The position numbers and the translations under genes are program-made. From NCBI RefSeq assembly GCF_040939455.1, contig NC_134108.1, positions 38,298,501 through 38,362,500 on the forward strand: a stretch of 64,000 nt of DNA, given 5' to 3'. The notes under the pieces were generated by a model, which was not told the DNA's origin, did no database searches, and saw only the letters and a list, made by a program, of their open reading frames with translations. This DNA comes from Microcebus murinus (taxonomy: Eukaryota; Chordata; Mammalia; Primates; Cheirogaleidae). Below are positions 37,807-52,754 of this stretch, piece by piece (positions within the stretch are counted from its first letter, which is position 1; each line of letters begins with the position of its first letter).

Positions 37807-38984
37807 CATATTTAAAGGATATCTTTCCAATGCCAGGTTTGAATATGTGACCTATTCATGACTAGAAGATAGGAATGCCTCATAGGTTCTTGTGCATACC
37901 TGAGCTGTCTATAGGTTAGGAAGATAATTATGTATCTGAAGAGGCAAAGTCACACACACAGTTCAGGAGAAAAAAAAGATATAAAAAACAATACAATTTG
38001 TGAGGAATCGAAACTCACTGGAGACGGTAAGCAAAAAGGAGAATGTCTTAAAAAGATATATGATATCCTGTATTATCCAAGGATAGAAAGCTGGAACTCA
38101 ATAACAAACTAGAATCTGGGACTAGAAATCTATCAGGAATTCAGGGAGTTCACACTGTCTCTCATTTCTGCTTCTCTGCATGTCTATACAAGTTTCTGGT
38201 AGTGTTGCTTTTTAATGATTTCAATGTTTAACTTTTACTGAGTAATAGTTAAAGTAACTCTTGTCCTTCAGAATACTTTCATTTATTTTTTGCTTTTAAC
38301 AGTAAATATTTTCAAGTTTATGTCCTACCTAAATGAAGAAAGAAAAACAAAACAACAACAACAACAAAACAGTATATCTTAGCCAGGGATTTGACAGCGA
38401 AGGTATGACTTTCTACAGTTATACTTTGAAACTCATTCTCTCTTTGATCTTGCTTAACAGTACATCACAGAAAACAATAAACTCTGTACCTTTCCCCTAC
38501 TTTTGGAGGCTTTGTATGCCTTTCACTGTAACTTTGGACTGCATTTATGCAGTGTAAACCAAATATTCTCTTCCAGTCATTCTGCACTTTGATGAGTTTA
38601 GTCCCTTTGCCAATAATAAAATTTTTAGCTCTTCATTTTGCAAGCTTTTTATTTCAGAATTTATTTTTTTTGAAAAGAACACATCCTTTACTCTTTGCTC
38701 TTGGAACACTCATTAATTTTATCAATCAAATTTTATTCATTTTAACATTAACTAGAAAAGTAATATACACCTTTTTAAAAGCAAATGATACATATAAAGA
38801 ATTTGCTAATCATCATCCCCTACCAAACCACCCCTATCCATTGCCACCACCTTGAGATAATCAATGTTAATAGCAGATTGTATCCTTTAACATCTTTCTT
38901 TGTGTTTGTAAAAAAAAAGTGCATACACATAGATTATCCTTTTTTAATATTTTTTCTAACTTAACAAAATATCAAGTAAATAGA
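37807..38984. other. Unannotated AT-rich stretch
   Basis: No gene or confident repeat apart from the (AAC)n run. Frames at 38333-38557 and 38547-38855 carry no recognisable domain. Confidence 0.4.
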
Positions 38985-39190
38985 GCTTTAATTAAGTTTT
39001 TTAAACTGTAAAATATTTCACTGAAAGAGTGTACTAAAACAATCAACTATTTCTCTAGTATAAATACTCAGGTGGTTTCTATTTTTTTTCAACTAAAAGT
39101 AATATTGCAACCTCTGCATACACATATTCATATATTATGGTATTTTTGAACAGACGTAGTATTACTGGATATGGCAGATTTTATTATTAG
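38985..39190 (-). mobile_element. Ancient L1 fragment
   Basis: Weak reverse-L1 signals: 'gtttctattttttttcaact', then 'agtaatattgcaacctctgc' and 'acgtagtattactggatatg', corresponding to the L1 block that normally reads 'gctgggtc'. Strongly decayed. Confidence 0.4.
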
Positions 39191-39202
39191 CAATTACTGA
39201 AT

Positions 39203-39334
39203 ATCTCCCTCCCCATCACTCCAAGGGAATGATACATCCTCATTATTGCTATATGACTTAGTGCCAACACCTCCCTCCTCATAAGCATAAGGGAATGATA
39301 GATCCTCACCATTGCTATGTGATTTAGTGCCTCC
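39203..39334. repeat. 66-bp tandem duplication
   Basis: Two adjacent units of about 66 bp. Both contain 'aagggaatgata' (39223 and 39289) followed by 'atcctca' and 'ttgctat', 'gtgcc', with several substitutions between copies. The divergence shows the duplication is old. Confidence 0.75.
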
Positions 39335-39538
39335 ATGTGGTGTTATCAAAATCATAGACATACAGTTGTTCATGTTTCCTTATTCTCTTTATGCTGTCAA
39401 GATCTGTAGTAATGTCATTTCTTTCATTATAATATTGATAATTTGCATTTCTTCCTCTGGTTCTACTGATTGTTTTGTTTCTTGACAATGTTTTGTTTTG
39501 TGTGTTTTTTTTCTCTTTGCCTTTGCTAAAAAGCAAAT

Positions 39539-39873
39539 TGTGATGGTTAGTTTTATGTGTCAACTTGGCTGGGCCACAGTGCCTTGATATGTGGTCGAAC
39601 ATTATTCTGGATGTTTCTGTCAGGGTGTTTTTGGATGAGATTAATATCAGAATTGGTGGTCTTTGCGTAAAACAATTGCCTTCCATAATGTGGTAGGCCT
39701 TATCCAATCAATTGAAGGCCTGAATGTCAGCAGATGGCCTTCAGCTTCAAACTATAGCATTTTCTTTTTCCTGGTCTCCAGCTTGCTGGCCCACCTTGCA
39801 GAGTTTGGACTTTTCAGCCTCTCTTTCTGTGTATGTATAGACAAATCATTGGTTCTGTTTTTGCCCTAATAGA
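39539..39873 (+). mobile_element. MLT2-type LTR (ERVL)
   Basis: Starts TGTGATGGTTAGTTTTATGT, then 'caacttggctgggccaca', 'tgtttctgtcagggtgtttt', 'ttgaaggcctgaatg' and ends with 'attggttctgttttt'. This is the MLT2 order, with a shortened middle. A noncoding relic without internal retroviral sequence. Confidence 0.85.
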
Positions 39874-41100
39874 CAAGTCTTATGCTTTTTTGTTAACTAT
39901 CAGCCATTGCATGGAGAAGAATAGTAGAGGCTGAGATACATAATATTTAAGCTTTGGAATGGCCATGCATTTTTAGGGGAAGGGAGTCAGTTCATTATCA
40001 TGGAGGTTTAGTCAATATAATCAGTAGTTGAGCAGGGTTTAGGGTTTGGTGTTATCATTATCCTCACTACCTGTTAGAGTTCAAATCTCTCCACTGTGGC
40101 CTGCCATTACCTTGTGCTTATTGTCAAGGCTGGGGTAGCAGGTAGTTCCTCAACCCTGAGCTCTGAGTAGTCCCTGTACCTGGTTTTCTGGTGCAGCCTC
40201 AGTCTCAGGCAGAGTCTACATACCTGGACCTTGAGAGTGGGGCTTTTTAGCACTCCTGATTCTCTTTCCAGTGGCAACCAAACTCTACCTGGTATCTTTG
40301 GTGAATTTCAAGCAAGATACAGTTTTTTTTCCTTTCCCAGTGGAAGCAGACCTCTGCTTTGTATCAGTGTTGGAGCCTGGGCTCAGAAGATTTCCATGTC
40401 CCTCCTATAGAAACAGCTTTTGCTTCTACCCTTTTTCTTCCAGAAGCAGTCTTTTCCTGGTTCTTTGGGATGGGAGTTAAGGATTCTTACTGCTGCTCAG
40501 AAGCAATGGATTTTTGCTGGGCTGTAGTGGCACAAAAGCATGCTGCCTTTTCCCCTAGGATCTTAAGGCTTTTTGCCTCATTCAGGGACACGGAAGCAGT
40601 AGTGTTTTTCGCCTGTGTCCCTGTGGTAGCTGATCAGCTCCCACATGGTGTCTCCACTGAGGGGAGTGGCTCTCCCTGGTCTCCTGCTTGACCAACTCTT
40701 TCTCATGAGTACCTAGTAGAGAACCATGGAAAAAAGTTTGTGAGTGAGTGTAAACTACCTTCCTGAGACTCTAAATTATTCCAAATTGTTACACTAGCGC
40801 ACACTTGGTCTTCAGGAATTTGTTAAAATTAAAGCTTCTTTATTCTTGCTTACAATTATGGCAGCAACCACTTCCTCCTGTGCTCTGCCAAAGGTGAAAG
40901 AGTTTATGTGTCCAATCTCTCTTCAGAGGGTCTTGTCACACTTTGAAATTCAGTTCAGTTTGTTCCCTGATTACCTGAGGTCTCCGATGAGTTCAAGAAG
41001 TTTTGTTTTTTGTCCATTATCTGGCTTTTTCTGTTGTTATGATGAAAGTGATATTCTTTTGCACTTTTCTACCCTCTAATCTAAAGTAAAAGCCATTGCC
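39874..41100. other. Unresolved, possibly the 5' region of an old L1
   Basis: Less AT-rich than its surroundings, with frames of up to 110 codons (40359-40691). No protein domain seen. It abuts the old L1-like DNA at 41.1-42.6 kb and may belong to it. No promoter or poly(A) context supports a gene. Confidence 0.3.
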
Positions 41101-42560
<1,460 letters not shown>

Positions 42561-43264
42561 CTATCGAACTCTTCTAATTTGGCTCAACTTGAGCTCCAAA
42601 CTCTGTCTTCCAGAAATAGACAATTGCTGAAATCACTGCTCAGCAATTTTAGCCTTCTAGCTAAAATTGAAATCTCAACCTGCACTTCCAAACTTAGAAC
42701 TCATCCAAATATTTAATAGGTATGTATAGGAGAGTTTAGGACTGACCCCTCTGTGGCTCCCTCATGTCTCAGATTTCTCCTTTTAATTTTCATCAAATTG
42801 ATCAACTCTGAACTTTGACTTATGACTCCTCAGCCAAGTAAGATTGCCCTTTTTAGCTTGAGCTCTAACATCCATGCAGAGTACAAACCGAGGAGTATAT
42901 TTAAGGGAAAATCCAGTCAAATGTGAATCTATCTTATTTAGCTTCTTTTCTTTAAGGTGCTGTAGCCTCTCTAGTTTCTGCTTCCTTTTGATTGGCATTT
43001 TGAAACCAGATTTTGACCAAACAGAGGTATTTTTATATAGTACAAAACACAACACTTGCTTTCCCAAATAAATAAAAAAGAACACAACATTGAGCAGAGT
43101 TTTTCTCCTATACACTGTGTGCTATTAAACTAATTACTGTGCCTTTTCCCTATAAGCGTTTAGAAATTAGAGATTTTGCTAAGCCTGAATTTTCAAAGTA
43201 TGCAATGATCTTACCTTAACTGATTTTTGACATCACATAGTATACATTGTAATATTTATAGCTT
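42561..43264. other. Unannotated stretch
   Basis: No gene recognised. A 110-codon frame on the minus strand (42783-43115) has no known domain. Confidence 0.4.
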
Positions 43265-43495
43265 ATCACTTTTTTTGTGTTTACTTTGTTCCAGGCACTA
43301 CAATGAGTTCTTAATTTTAATATTTCCTTTAAACTACATAACTACATCTTGAATTAGGTACTACTAATACCATTTTACATATGAACAACTGAGGCTTAGT
43401 GAAATCCAATACATTATCCAGGGTCATGAAAAATGTACTAGAACCAGGATGCAAATCTAGGTCGATCTGGCTCCAAAGTCCATGCCTGTGACAAT
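43265..43495 (-). repeat. MIR SINE
   Basis: Antisense MIR: 'ttccaggcactacaatgagt', 'cattttacatatgaacaact', 'gaggcttagtgaaatcc' and 'atctggctccaaagtccatg' follow the MIR order from tail to head. One of the better preserved MIRs here. Confidence 0.75.
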
Positions 43496-45939
43496 TCAGC
43501 AATAAATGGAAGTATTTGCTTAACATTTTATTACACAATCCCTTGTAGTCTGATATCTTTTCTACCTTAGAAGATTATATTTGCCTTGGAATTCACAAAA
43601 TTACAGAAAAGTAATACTAATCATAATGAAATACCATATTTTATTGGATTTGGCAGAATACCTTACCTTATTTGTGGTTTAATTGCACAATTATTATTTT
43701 AAAACTTTTTTCTTATTTCAGTGTCAAAATTTGGCAGATAAAACTAAGGGCATTAAGTGCATAGTGGTTTAGGAACAGGAGTATCATTTGCATAGCAGAG
43801 GGCCAGATGATGACTGCTCAGCTGGGAGCAATTCAAATTATAAGGTGTCTTCATCTTTTAATAGTTATCATTACCTCACTGAATGATGATAAAAAGCTAC
43901 ATTTTACTTGCCTTACTAAATGATATGTTGCAGCAAAATTATTTACATCACGCAGCAAAATCCCCCTACTTCCCGCTATCCCCCACCACCACATTTTAAG
44001 AGGAAGAAAGTACTTTGTGGTTTTAACATAGTTTCCAGAAGCAACACTTAATGAGAAATCCAAGGGACTCTTGTAGAATAACTCATAGGCAGGATTCTCA
44101 TTGGTTTTCAATGTTTTGTGTCATGAACCTAAATTTCTATTCCCACTAGCTACACATTTTCTGCACTTTTTCTTCATTGCTCATCAAAATAAAAAGCAAA
44201 GGAATTCTTACTAAGAAATTTACTGTCAGTATTTGCCAAGGACCCATTCTCTGTTCAAGGCTAATTTTCTCTATTTCCCAAAGAGCCATAATGTTGTTTA
44301 CTGACTAGAATTCCTATTACTTTATTTCACCAGTAGGTAATATTTAGTTGATAGCTGAAATGATTTAGAATTGATCAAAATATAAGCATGTCTTAAGAAT
44401 AAAATCAACAATTTTAGGCAGTTAAAATGTTTAAATTTTTGTTTTCCTAGTTCAGCATGAATCAATTATGACATAAGGCAGGTAGATATTAAAGATAAGG
44501 GAAAATCAACATGAATTTAAATAGCATCAGGAAGATAGCTTTTCAACTTCAGTAACATTATCAACTATCAAAGGATCTGACTGTATTGTTTCATTAGAAA
44601 TTTTACTAAGGAGAATAAACACAATTAGATCCATATAAGAAATTTCTATTCATTGTGAAATATTTATCTATAATATAATTTTAGTTACTAAGTATTGGCC
44701 AACATTTTTTCATATTTTTTAATAAATTTCTCTAAATTATTTTATTATTTTGAAAGATATACAGCCATTTTGTCATCTGTAATTTGAGTAAATATGCACT
44801 CTTATCATATTAGAACTACATTAAAGAACACTTTAAAATAAAATCCATTCATAATCCCCAGAAGTTAACATGTTTTATTTTTGCTTTCCCCTTCTTGTTA
44901 TAATTTACATATAAAATATTTTTATAGAATTTTATACAAATATAGTAAGTATGGACATGTTTAAAAACAGATTGCAACTCTTAATTTTCTATGAAACAAC
45001 TCAATTTGCATTTTGGGGTTTTATGCATCCCTGCTGTTGTAGTGGATTGTGGCTAGAAGTTAGGTAATCTCCATCGCTCCATTCTCCATTTCTTCAACTC
45101 TGTCCAGTTTATGCCAGAGTCCCAGGGTCTTACCAAGGTATGTATGTGTGTGTAAAAGCAGTGATTATCTTGTCTTTGTTCTAGCAATGACATCCTGTCT
45201 GTGTTCCCCAAAATGGGGCTCCTTCAGTCCTGGCAGCTCTCTGATCGATGCCTTGTTGCCACATTTAGGGCAGGGAGATCATTTGAAAGACTACATCTCT
45301 GCCTAGACATACCATAAGCTCTTTCTTTCTTAGTCTTGTCCCTTCACTGGGGTATTGTCATAAAGCAGAATATATTCTCTCTCTTCTCTCAGGATCCCCA
45401 AACTTCTATTTTTTGCTTTTCTTCCCTTTGCTTGCTGGTGGGTAAGAAGATAGGAGTGAGCCTGAATATTTTGTCTGCAAAATCAGCATTGGGCTGGAAG
45501 ACTTAGTGGTGGCAGCAGGAAACTGAAAGTGGAGTAGTGGCTAATGATTTCCATCTTACTTTTCTTCTAAGTCACCTACATTTTAACTAGTTCTACTACA
45601 GTAGAGCCCTGTGGTTACATGAGAGTGGAAATTGGAGGTAGAATGATGCTCCTAGTTAATAACAGGTAAAAAAGAAAGAAAAATAGATGGAAGAAGAAAG
45701 TTTTCAAATAGTGGAACCTTAAGGGGAAAAGGAGCACCTGTAGAAGGAGAGCTTTAATGTTCATTCAGGTAGGGGACAGGTCCAGTGGTTTCCTGTCTGT
45801 TCAAAGATGCATACACACATACTTAATAGAAGCCTATTGGAGCATGCATTTCAATGTGCTGTAGATACTCTTTGAAGTGTATGTACAAATAATAAAACCT
45901 AATACATAGTGACTGAAAGAGCAATATTTCACCAGATAT
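43496..45939. other. Unannotated stretch
   Basis: No gene, RNA or confident repeat found. Composition is AT-rich up to 45.0 kb and more balanced from 45.0 to 45.6 kb. Confidence 0.4.
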
Positions 45940-46260
45940 CCCCAAGCTTCACTTTTATTACTCTTTTTATAGTTAGATAGAGACCATGTGTCTCATTCTG
46001 TCCAGTAGACTTCAGGAAGAAATGATGCATGCTCATTATACATCTGACCATGAACACTCCTTTAGGTTTTCTCTGCTTGAAATGACAAGTTGAGGTGGAG
46101 AGAATCTGAATCCCTGAGTCATCACAAGAAAGAAAGATACATTGAAGAACATCCTAGCTAATATCAGAAAGTGATACACTTTGGTGCATTAAGCCACTTG
46201 ATACTTGGGGATTTATTTGCTATTATAGCATAGCCTATTTTATTCCAACTAATATAGTTT
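45940..46260 (+). mobile_element. Possible old LTR 3' part
   Basis: Ends with 'gcattaagccacttgatact', 'tgctattatagcatagccta' and 'ccaactaatatag', a common ending of old mammalian LTR or MER elements. The 5' part is unclear and I cannot name the family. Confidence 0.4.
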
Positions 46261-46349
46261 GGAAGGAAAGATGAATAATGAGTATTCTTTTGAACTGCCA
46301 TTTTGTTTCATGAGTCTTTGTGTCATAAAAATATTCAGTGTAAAGCCTC

Positions 46350-46534
46350 TTTTCTTTTCTTTTCTTTTTTATTTTTTATTAAAGACAGGGTCTTGCTCTG
46401 TCACTTAGGCTAGAGTGAAGTGGTGCAATCATAGCTCACTGCTTCTAACTCTTGGCTTGGCCTCTCTTTCAAGGTGCTGGAATTTTTTTTTTTTTTTTTG
46501 AGACAGGATCTTACTGTGTTGCCCAGGCTGGAGT
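46350..46534 (-). mobile_element. Two Alu fragments, reverse
   Basis: First piece: 'agacagggtcttgctctgtc' to 'atcatagctcactgc'. Second piece, after a new T-run at about 46479: 'gagacaggatcttactgtgt' and 'tgcccaggctggagt'. Either two insertions or one rearranged old Alu with an internal T-run. Confidence 0.75.
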
Positions 46535-48614
46535 CTTTTCTCTGAAAGTGATATCTATTAGATATTTTGTTTTAAAATTATAAATCATTTGCTGCAGAAC
46601 AAGTTCATGACATGGAAACCAAAAGCCAAATTGTTAGGCATTTGCCAATTGAAGAATGACTTAGGATGAAGATGAAGCATGTTAGTAGAGAAATATGATT
46701 CCAACAGGAAAAATAAAGGATTTATCACCAATGTTTATTGGCATGTCTATTCCATAAAATGAGGTTTTTTCAAGATCTGGAGGTCATTCAGTTAGAGGCA
46801 GTTTTTGTCATTAAAAATTGATTTAAATGTTCTTTATTATTTTTGTAAAGTTCAATGTCTCCTATAGAGAAGTCTTACATGAAAGCTTCATATTTTATTA
46901 TTTTTTGGTATGGCTATTGCTTCAAACCAGAAAGATTAATGTTTAGGAGATTTTGATGTTTTAGGATATAGAAGGTCTTATGTCCTTTAATTGATTTATA
47001 CAAGACAAAAATTAGATTTAAAAAGTTAATATTTTTCTCTGAATAAGAATTTAGACTCTCTGGTTTTCTTCCTCTCTCCATTCCTCCCTCTCTTCTCTCT
47101 TCCCAGTTTCTTTGGACAAATGGATATAGCCAATTTTGCTTATTGCACTATTCTGAGGGAGAACATGTTAAGATCAATGAAAAGCCTGGGTTCTGGTTGT
47201 CAATGTGTAAGCAGAATGAATTGAAATAGACATAAGCATCACTTAGTAGTCACCATTTTCAGTGGTTTACACTCCTTTCCATGGGCCAAGCTACAACTTG
47301 AACAAATAACACAAGGGGGTGGATATCTTGCTCTTCTTGGCACAAGGATTTGTCATTCTCTCCTGACTTGGCCACTGTTGACTACTAGCCAGTTTATGTA
47401 GTGACCTCTGCTTATTATGGCTTCACAATGGATTGTTGTCACCTTGTGGTCAGTGTATGTTGCTCCATAGCCAGCTCAACACTCAGAAAAGATGGAGAGA
47501 GTTGATTCTCAGTTTCAGTTTGGTGGGCCAGGTTTACATGCTAACCATAAGGGTCCTAGATGCTGGGGCTGCACTTTGTATTCTATTTGTCATCGGCTAA
47601 ATCAGCTATGTTATAATTGGTTACACTTAATGTTGTATAATAACTCATTAGATGACTGGTTATATAACTTTTTATGAGTTATATAATGTGGTGTCAATGC
47701 ATTTCACAACCTATTGGCATTTCTGCAACATGTCTATAAACTCTGAGGTAAGCACTTTTAAGAGACAACACATGCTTGCTAGCAAGGAACATTTATGGCA
47801 AGAAAGCCAGTTGTAAATATGGCAAACACGTTTATACTTGCACATTAAAATGTAGATTGGAATATCTTTTACAAGCTTCATTTCACATATAGCTAGATAA
47901 AAAGCATATATAATATGATGCTGCTTTATTGGTAGTCTTGGTATTTTGCTATCCGACAGAATTTCTTCAAAAGAGTATGTCTTGAAATCAATTTTAACAT
48001 ATTTTCTACTTCAAAACATAGTTTGCCTCAAATTTTGGAAATCATAAGAGATGTTCCTCTGATTTTAGGACTTGCACTGAATCATACTTTACTACCAAAA
48101 CATTCCAGGGCACATTTATTCACCTCTTTGGTTTTGGGATTACCTTGGTGTCTCAGCATTTCTGCTAGATATTCTCATTATATTGAATCATTGAGAGAAC
48201 AAAAGAAAAGAAAAGTTGTATTTGCATTTCCTTGGCAAAACTCTTTACTTGTTGGCAGCTGGTTAGTATTTTGCTGCTGGAAACTTGAATTCTTATTCTT
48301 CTTACAACTGAGGATGAATATAAGGTTTTCTGTCCCTTCACTTCCCAGAAAAGGCAGACAGACTTCTTTGTATTTTTGCTGTTAAGAGCAAATCTCCTTC
48401 AGTTTTAACAATATTGTGACTCAAATGAGGGCCAAAGCTTCAATTTATCTTCAAGAGGTGAAGTGCCCTTTCCTTGCTATTTCCCCCTCCCAATAACATA
48501 TTGATTTAAATACTTGCTTTTATGCAAAACCCATGATAGGAATTCACATTTGTCTGACTTTATTTCCCTTTTTTGCATGCTACTTCTCCATCCATTCACA
48601 GAAATTTTGGGGCT
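46535..48614. other. Unannotated stretch
   Basis: No gene or confident repeat. CT-rich patch at about 47069-47106. A 120-codon frame at 48023-48385 starts with TTG and has no known domain. Confidence 0.4.
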
Positions 48615-50105
48615 TAATTTTAGTTCCTTCCCTCTTTTTCCTCTTTGGCTCTGACTCTAGTTAATGTCATACCTGCCTAAGACTTCACATGTGAAGCATC
48701 TTTGCTTGACTGTCTCAAAGGTGTATTATTTCAACATGTTCCAAACTAAATTTATGATCTTCCCTTAGCATCTCCACCAAAATTAACTAACCAGCTGACT
48801 AAGTAATGAACTGACTGGCTATTGACCACAGACACTGAGATTGTTTCCAGGGCTCTCTGTCTCAGGGAATCATGCCCCCTTTGTGCAGTTGTGCAAACCA
48901 GAAACCTAAAAGCTTTCTTGATGCTGCTCTTTCGTTCACTGCTCATTTTCCTTCCTCCTAAATATCTCTTGAACCCATCAGCTTTGCTTCATTTATAGCT
49001 CCATGATCACCTTCCTCATCTCTTGCCTGGATCTTTAAGTCAACTGCTTATTGTGACAGCTATCAAGGGGCACTGTTCAGATTTTTCTTCAAGAGAGAAC
49101 CGACCTTGGAAGTGCAGATAACGACTGTTGCCTCCAGGATTGGCCTAAGTTTTTGAACTCAGGTAAAATGCTTCTCTTGCAGCCCCAGCTGACGACTAAT
49201 CACAGAAGGGGTAGGAGAGCTTGAGCTCTTTTGACTGCTGTGGAGCTCCTCTATGAGAAATTGTTGCACTGTAGCTCTTCACTGGGTCAATTGAGACCTT
49301 CTCAAAGCTACATGACAGTCTCAGGCTCTTCCTATCAAATATTCCTTTCTGACACTCTCTTTCACAAGCTTCAGACTTGTGTTGCAGTTTGAAATATTTC
49401 CTCATTATACTTCCTCCTCCTTTTTACCTTTCATGGACATCATCTTCAATAAATCTCTTGCATTCTAACTCCATTGCATCTGCTGCTTGTAGGACCTTCT
49501 GAACCGCTCTCCTCTTATTCACTTTTGCTCTCCTCCAAGTTTTTTTATGCATCCAGAATATTTTTATTTCTCCTATAATTCTGTGGTTAAAATCTTTCAT
49601 TGGCTTCCATCATTCATAAGATAGTGGCCGAAATCAGTAACATGATATATCAGGCCCTGCTGATTCTGGCTTGGCCTCTCACTCTAACCTCATCTTATTC
49701 CAAGTTCCAACACTGGATTTTCTTTAGTTTTTCGCTATTTCCTCCTCTTCCTGTATACTTCCATCTGTCTGCATAATCTTCTTTATGTAGCTTCCCATTA
49801 ATCTTTCACAATGGAGCTTAAACATTTTTTTCCTCAGAGATGTTTTATCTGACATCACAGGCTATATCATGCCCTCCTATTTTATACTAACATAGTGATC
49901 TGTATCTTTCCATCATAAAACCTATCACAGCTGTGATTTAACATTTGTTCATGATGCTTTGGTTAAAAATCAACTCCCTCAATAGGCTGAGAGCTCCATG
50001 ATGACAGCATCTATGCTTTTGCTTACCAATGTCTCTGTGAGAACTACAACAATGGGTAACACATAGTAGCTACTAAGAACTTTTATTAAATAAATAAATG
50101 AATGA
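48615..50105 (+). mobile_element. Long L2 LINE copy, interrupted
   Basis: Sense L2 in order: 'gttccaaactaaatttatga', 'accagaaacctaaaagcttt', 'cttgaacccatcagctttgc', 'atctcttgcctggatcttt' up to about 49050; then from about 49500 'tctcctcttattcacttttg', 'ttcattggcttccatcattc', 'tatcaggccctgctgattct' and the 3' tail 'gagctccatgatgacagca' with 'aataaatgaatgaaa'. The ORF2 frame is destroyed. Confidence 0.75.
49055..49500 (+). mobile_element. Unclassified insertion within L2
   Basis: Sequence between two contiguous parts of the L2 that does not match L2. It ends with 'tcttcaataaatctcttgca', a poly(A)-signal block typical of LTR R/U5 regions, so it may be an old LTR. No ends or target duplication are certain. 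A short 69-codon frame on the minus strand is incidental. Confidence 0.4.
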
Positions 50106-50595
50106 AAATATTTAGAGGGTTATCCTTTATTCAATAAACCTATTTATTACAAAAGTTTATTTTATATATAGATATTTTCACTTTAAAACATTTTATTTCT
50201 ATTTTCTAAATTAAAAGTGCTTTCAACCTTCTTCTTGAGTGGGAACTAAATTAGTATAAGTGAAAACTTGAGGACACCTCCGTTCCAAATGATCTTTCTT
50301 CTTTCACTTCATTGGCTATTTGGAGGGATAACACTGGCACAGTGAGAAGGAATCCAGGATTTGCATTCCTGGATTGTTAAAGTCATGTAGGCATAGAAAA
50401 CAGGTGAGAAGTCAGTATTTTATGCAAGAACATCTGGAAATCAAGTTCGTTTTGTAGGATTGGACTTGAAGGTAACCTTGGGTAAGGTTTAGATTGACTT
50501 AGGAAAAAGATAGGTAAGGTGGATTTATTTTGAAAGCACTGATTGGTAATTATTTCCCTGGAGCCTTTGGGGAACACAGTTCAGAATGGAGGAGG

Positions 50596-50865
50596 ATCCA
50601 ATACTGCCTAGTGATTAAGAAAATAGACTCTGGACTCAACGTGCCTGGGCTGGAATTTTGGCTTTGTCACGTACTGGTTGTGTAACCATGGGAAAATTAC
50701 TAGCCTCACTAAGCCCAGTCTCATCATCTGTAACATAGGAATAAGAGCTCCTACTTAATATGGTCTTATGAAGATTAAATGAGGAGCCACATGGTAAGCT
50801 CTAAACCACATACTACCTAGCACATAGTTAAATATTGAAAATCCTCAGCTATTATTAATATTACC
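50596..50865 (+). repeat. MIR SINE
   Basis: Nearly complete: 'tgcctagtgattaagaaaat', 'gactctggactcaacgtgcc', 'gtactggttgtgtaaccatg', 'gtctcatcatctgtaacata' and tail 'cctagcacatagtt'. Confidence 0.85.
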
Positions 50866-51016
50866 AATATCATTTTGTTTTCTTGTTATTTATTCTTTGT
50901 ATTTGAAGTCCCTGAAAACAGAACATGTCATTGTTGGATAGAAATTATTTTTTCATTTCATTTACTGTTTTTCTCCAATTGTTTCATATCAATGATGAGA
51001 AGCAGGAGGTCCTATA

Positions 51017-51250
51017 GTTTGGTGCACAGTGTAGAGATAATATAAAGTCTGTAGTTAGACTGTCCTCTGCCACCCACAAGCCACCTGATCTCAAGCACGT
51101 CCCTTGGCCTCTGGTGACTCAGTCTCTTCATACATGAAATGGAGATAATAAAATTTCCTATTTCATAGGATTTTTGTGAGCATTAAATAACTTAATGAAT
51201 ATAAAGGCCAGAGAGTAATGCCAGGCATATAAATAATGTTTGCCATTAAT
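51017..51250 (+). repeat. MIR SINE
   Basis: Landmarks 'agtctgtagttagactgtcc', 'tctcttcatacatgaaatgg', 'agataataaaatttcctatt' and 'atgccaggcatataaataat' in MIR order. Second of two MIRs in the same orientation within 700 bp. Confidence 0.8.
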
Positions 51251-52287
51251 AAGTCCTGACTTCCTAGTAAGTTTAAAGCTCTTTGAAGGCAAGGACTGTG
51301 ACAAAGAATTCTTGTTTTTCACAAAGCACCTACCTTTGTGCTGGGCACATAGCTAACGTGTAATACATAAATGATTGCTAACTGATTAGCTATTTAATAT
51401 GCATAACAAAGCCTTGATTATAAATCTAAAATTATCTGTATTTAAATACCCTTTTCATTGAGCCTAGATCTGAGTCCTATTAAATCTAGCACTCAGTGTT
51501 AAATTCGCAGCTCATTTGGATATGTTACATGGTTTTAATGAAAGAATTTTCATATTTCTAAGTAATAACCCAAATGTCAACAACATATTCACAATCAGGT
51601 TTTGTTGTCCTTTACTGAACTGACTGCTGATCTAGAAATCAAATCTCAAATTAGTGGTATTTACTCTTGCCCAGCTATATATATTATACTTGAAGGAAAT
51701 AACAAGCTTGAGAAAAAGGACTAAAATTTCTGGGCAGTCTTTAAACAAAACTGCAATCTATGTTTTTGGGAAGTCCCATTCAAAGATCAAAAAACATGTA
51801 ATTAGGAGATAGGATTCAATTTCCAGAAATAATCGTTAGTGACTGTTTTATTAAAGAATGTCTATTTGAAGAATACACAATAATTTAAAATTATAATTTG
51901 CTTAATATTGGCTCCTTTGAACAAGCAGCGATTACCAGCTTAGGTTCTAAATCCTGTACAGCTGTTCCCTCACATTCTGTTTATGATTTGAGCCAGCAGA
52001 CCCCACTGTTAACTTCTTGAAAATGTTCATGAGTTTGCATAAGTGTATGTACTTAAAATGTGTGGTTCAAATTTATATTTCTGATTTAAAAATATGAAGA
52101 TATCCATAAAGTTTAGGTAAAAGAAGAAGTCATTATTTAACATAGGTTTCCCAGTGGAAATTTAAAAAAGTCATGGCTGCTTAGGTATAATATAAAAGTG
52201 TTTGCAATGGAGAATCTTAGTACTTTAGTTACTTCCTCCCCCACAAAAAGTGCTAAATTGTTGTCTAGTATTCTTGCATGGGAAGAC

Positions 52288-52400
52288 TATATAGTGGCTA
52301 AAACGCCGGGTTGTAGAGTTAGGCAAACTCTCATTAAAATTCCAACTCCGGCCCTCTCACTTGTGGGACTTTGGGCAATTTAGACAATATCACTAATATA
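52288..52400 (+). repeat. MIR fragment
   Basis: Contains 'tatagtggctaaaacgccgg', 'tagagttaggcaaactctc' and 'gtgggactttgggcaattta', the first half of MIR. Confidence 0.65.
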
Positions 52401-52754
52401 AATAAAAACTGCAGCAAGTTATCCAGGTGATCTAGCTAAGATAATTGATGAAGGTAGCTACACTAAGCAACAGATTTTCAATGAAGACAAAACATGCTTA
52501 TATTGTAAGAGGATGCCATCTAGGACTTTAATAGCTAAAGTGAAGAGGCCAATTAGTAGCCTGTCACACAAATAATGTGATATAGTGCAAAAGCTTTTTT
52601 TGACCAGGGACCAACACAGATGGGATATGTCTGGATCAGTTCAAAGTAGTCATGTGACCTTGAGATAACTGAGCTTCATAAAGACTGAGCTTCCTCTAGA
52701 TCTCACTGCTTTACTTCTTCATTGCATAGGGTACTCAATTCTTCATCACATGAC

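Noticed and set aside
40359..40691. 110-codon frame in a less AT-rich patch
   Set aside because: Probably part of an old L1 5' region; no domain and no supporting signals.
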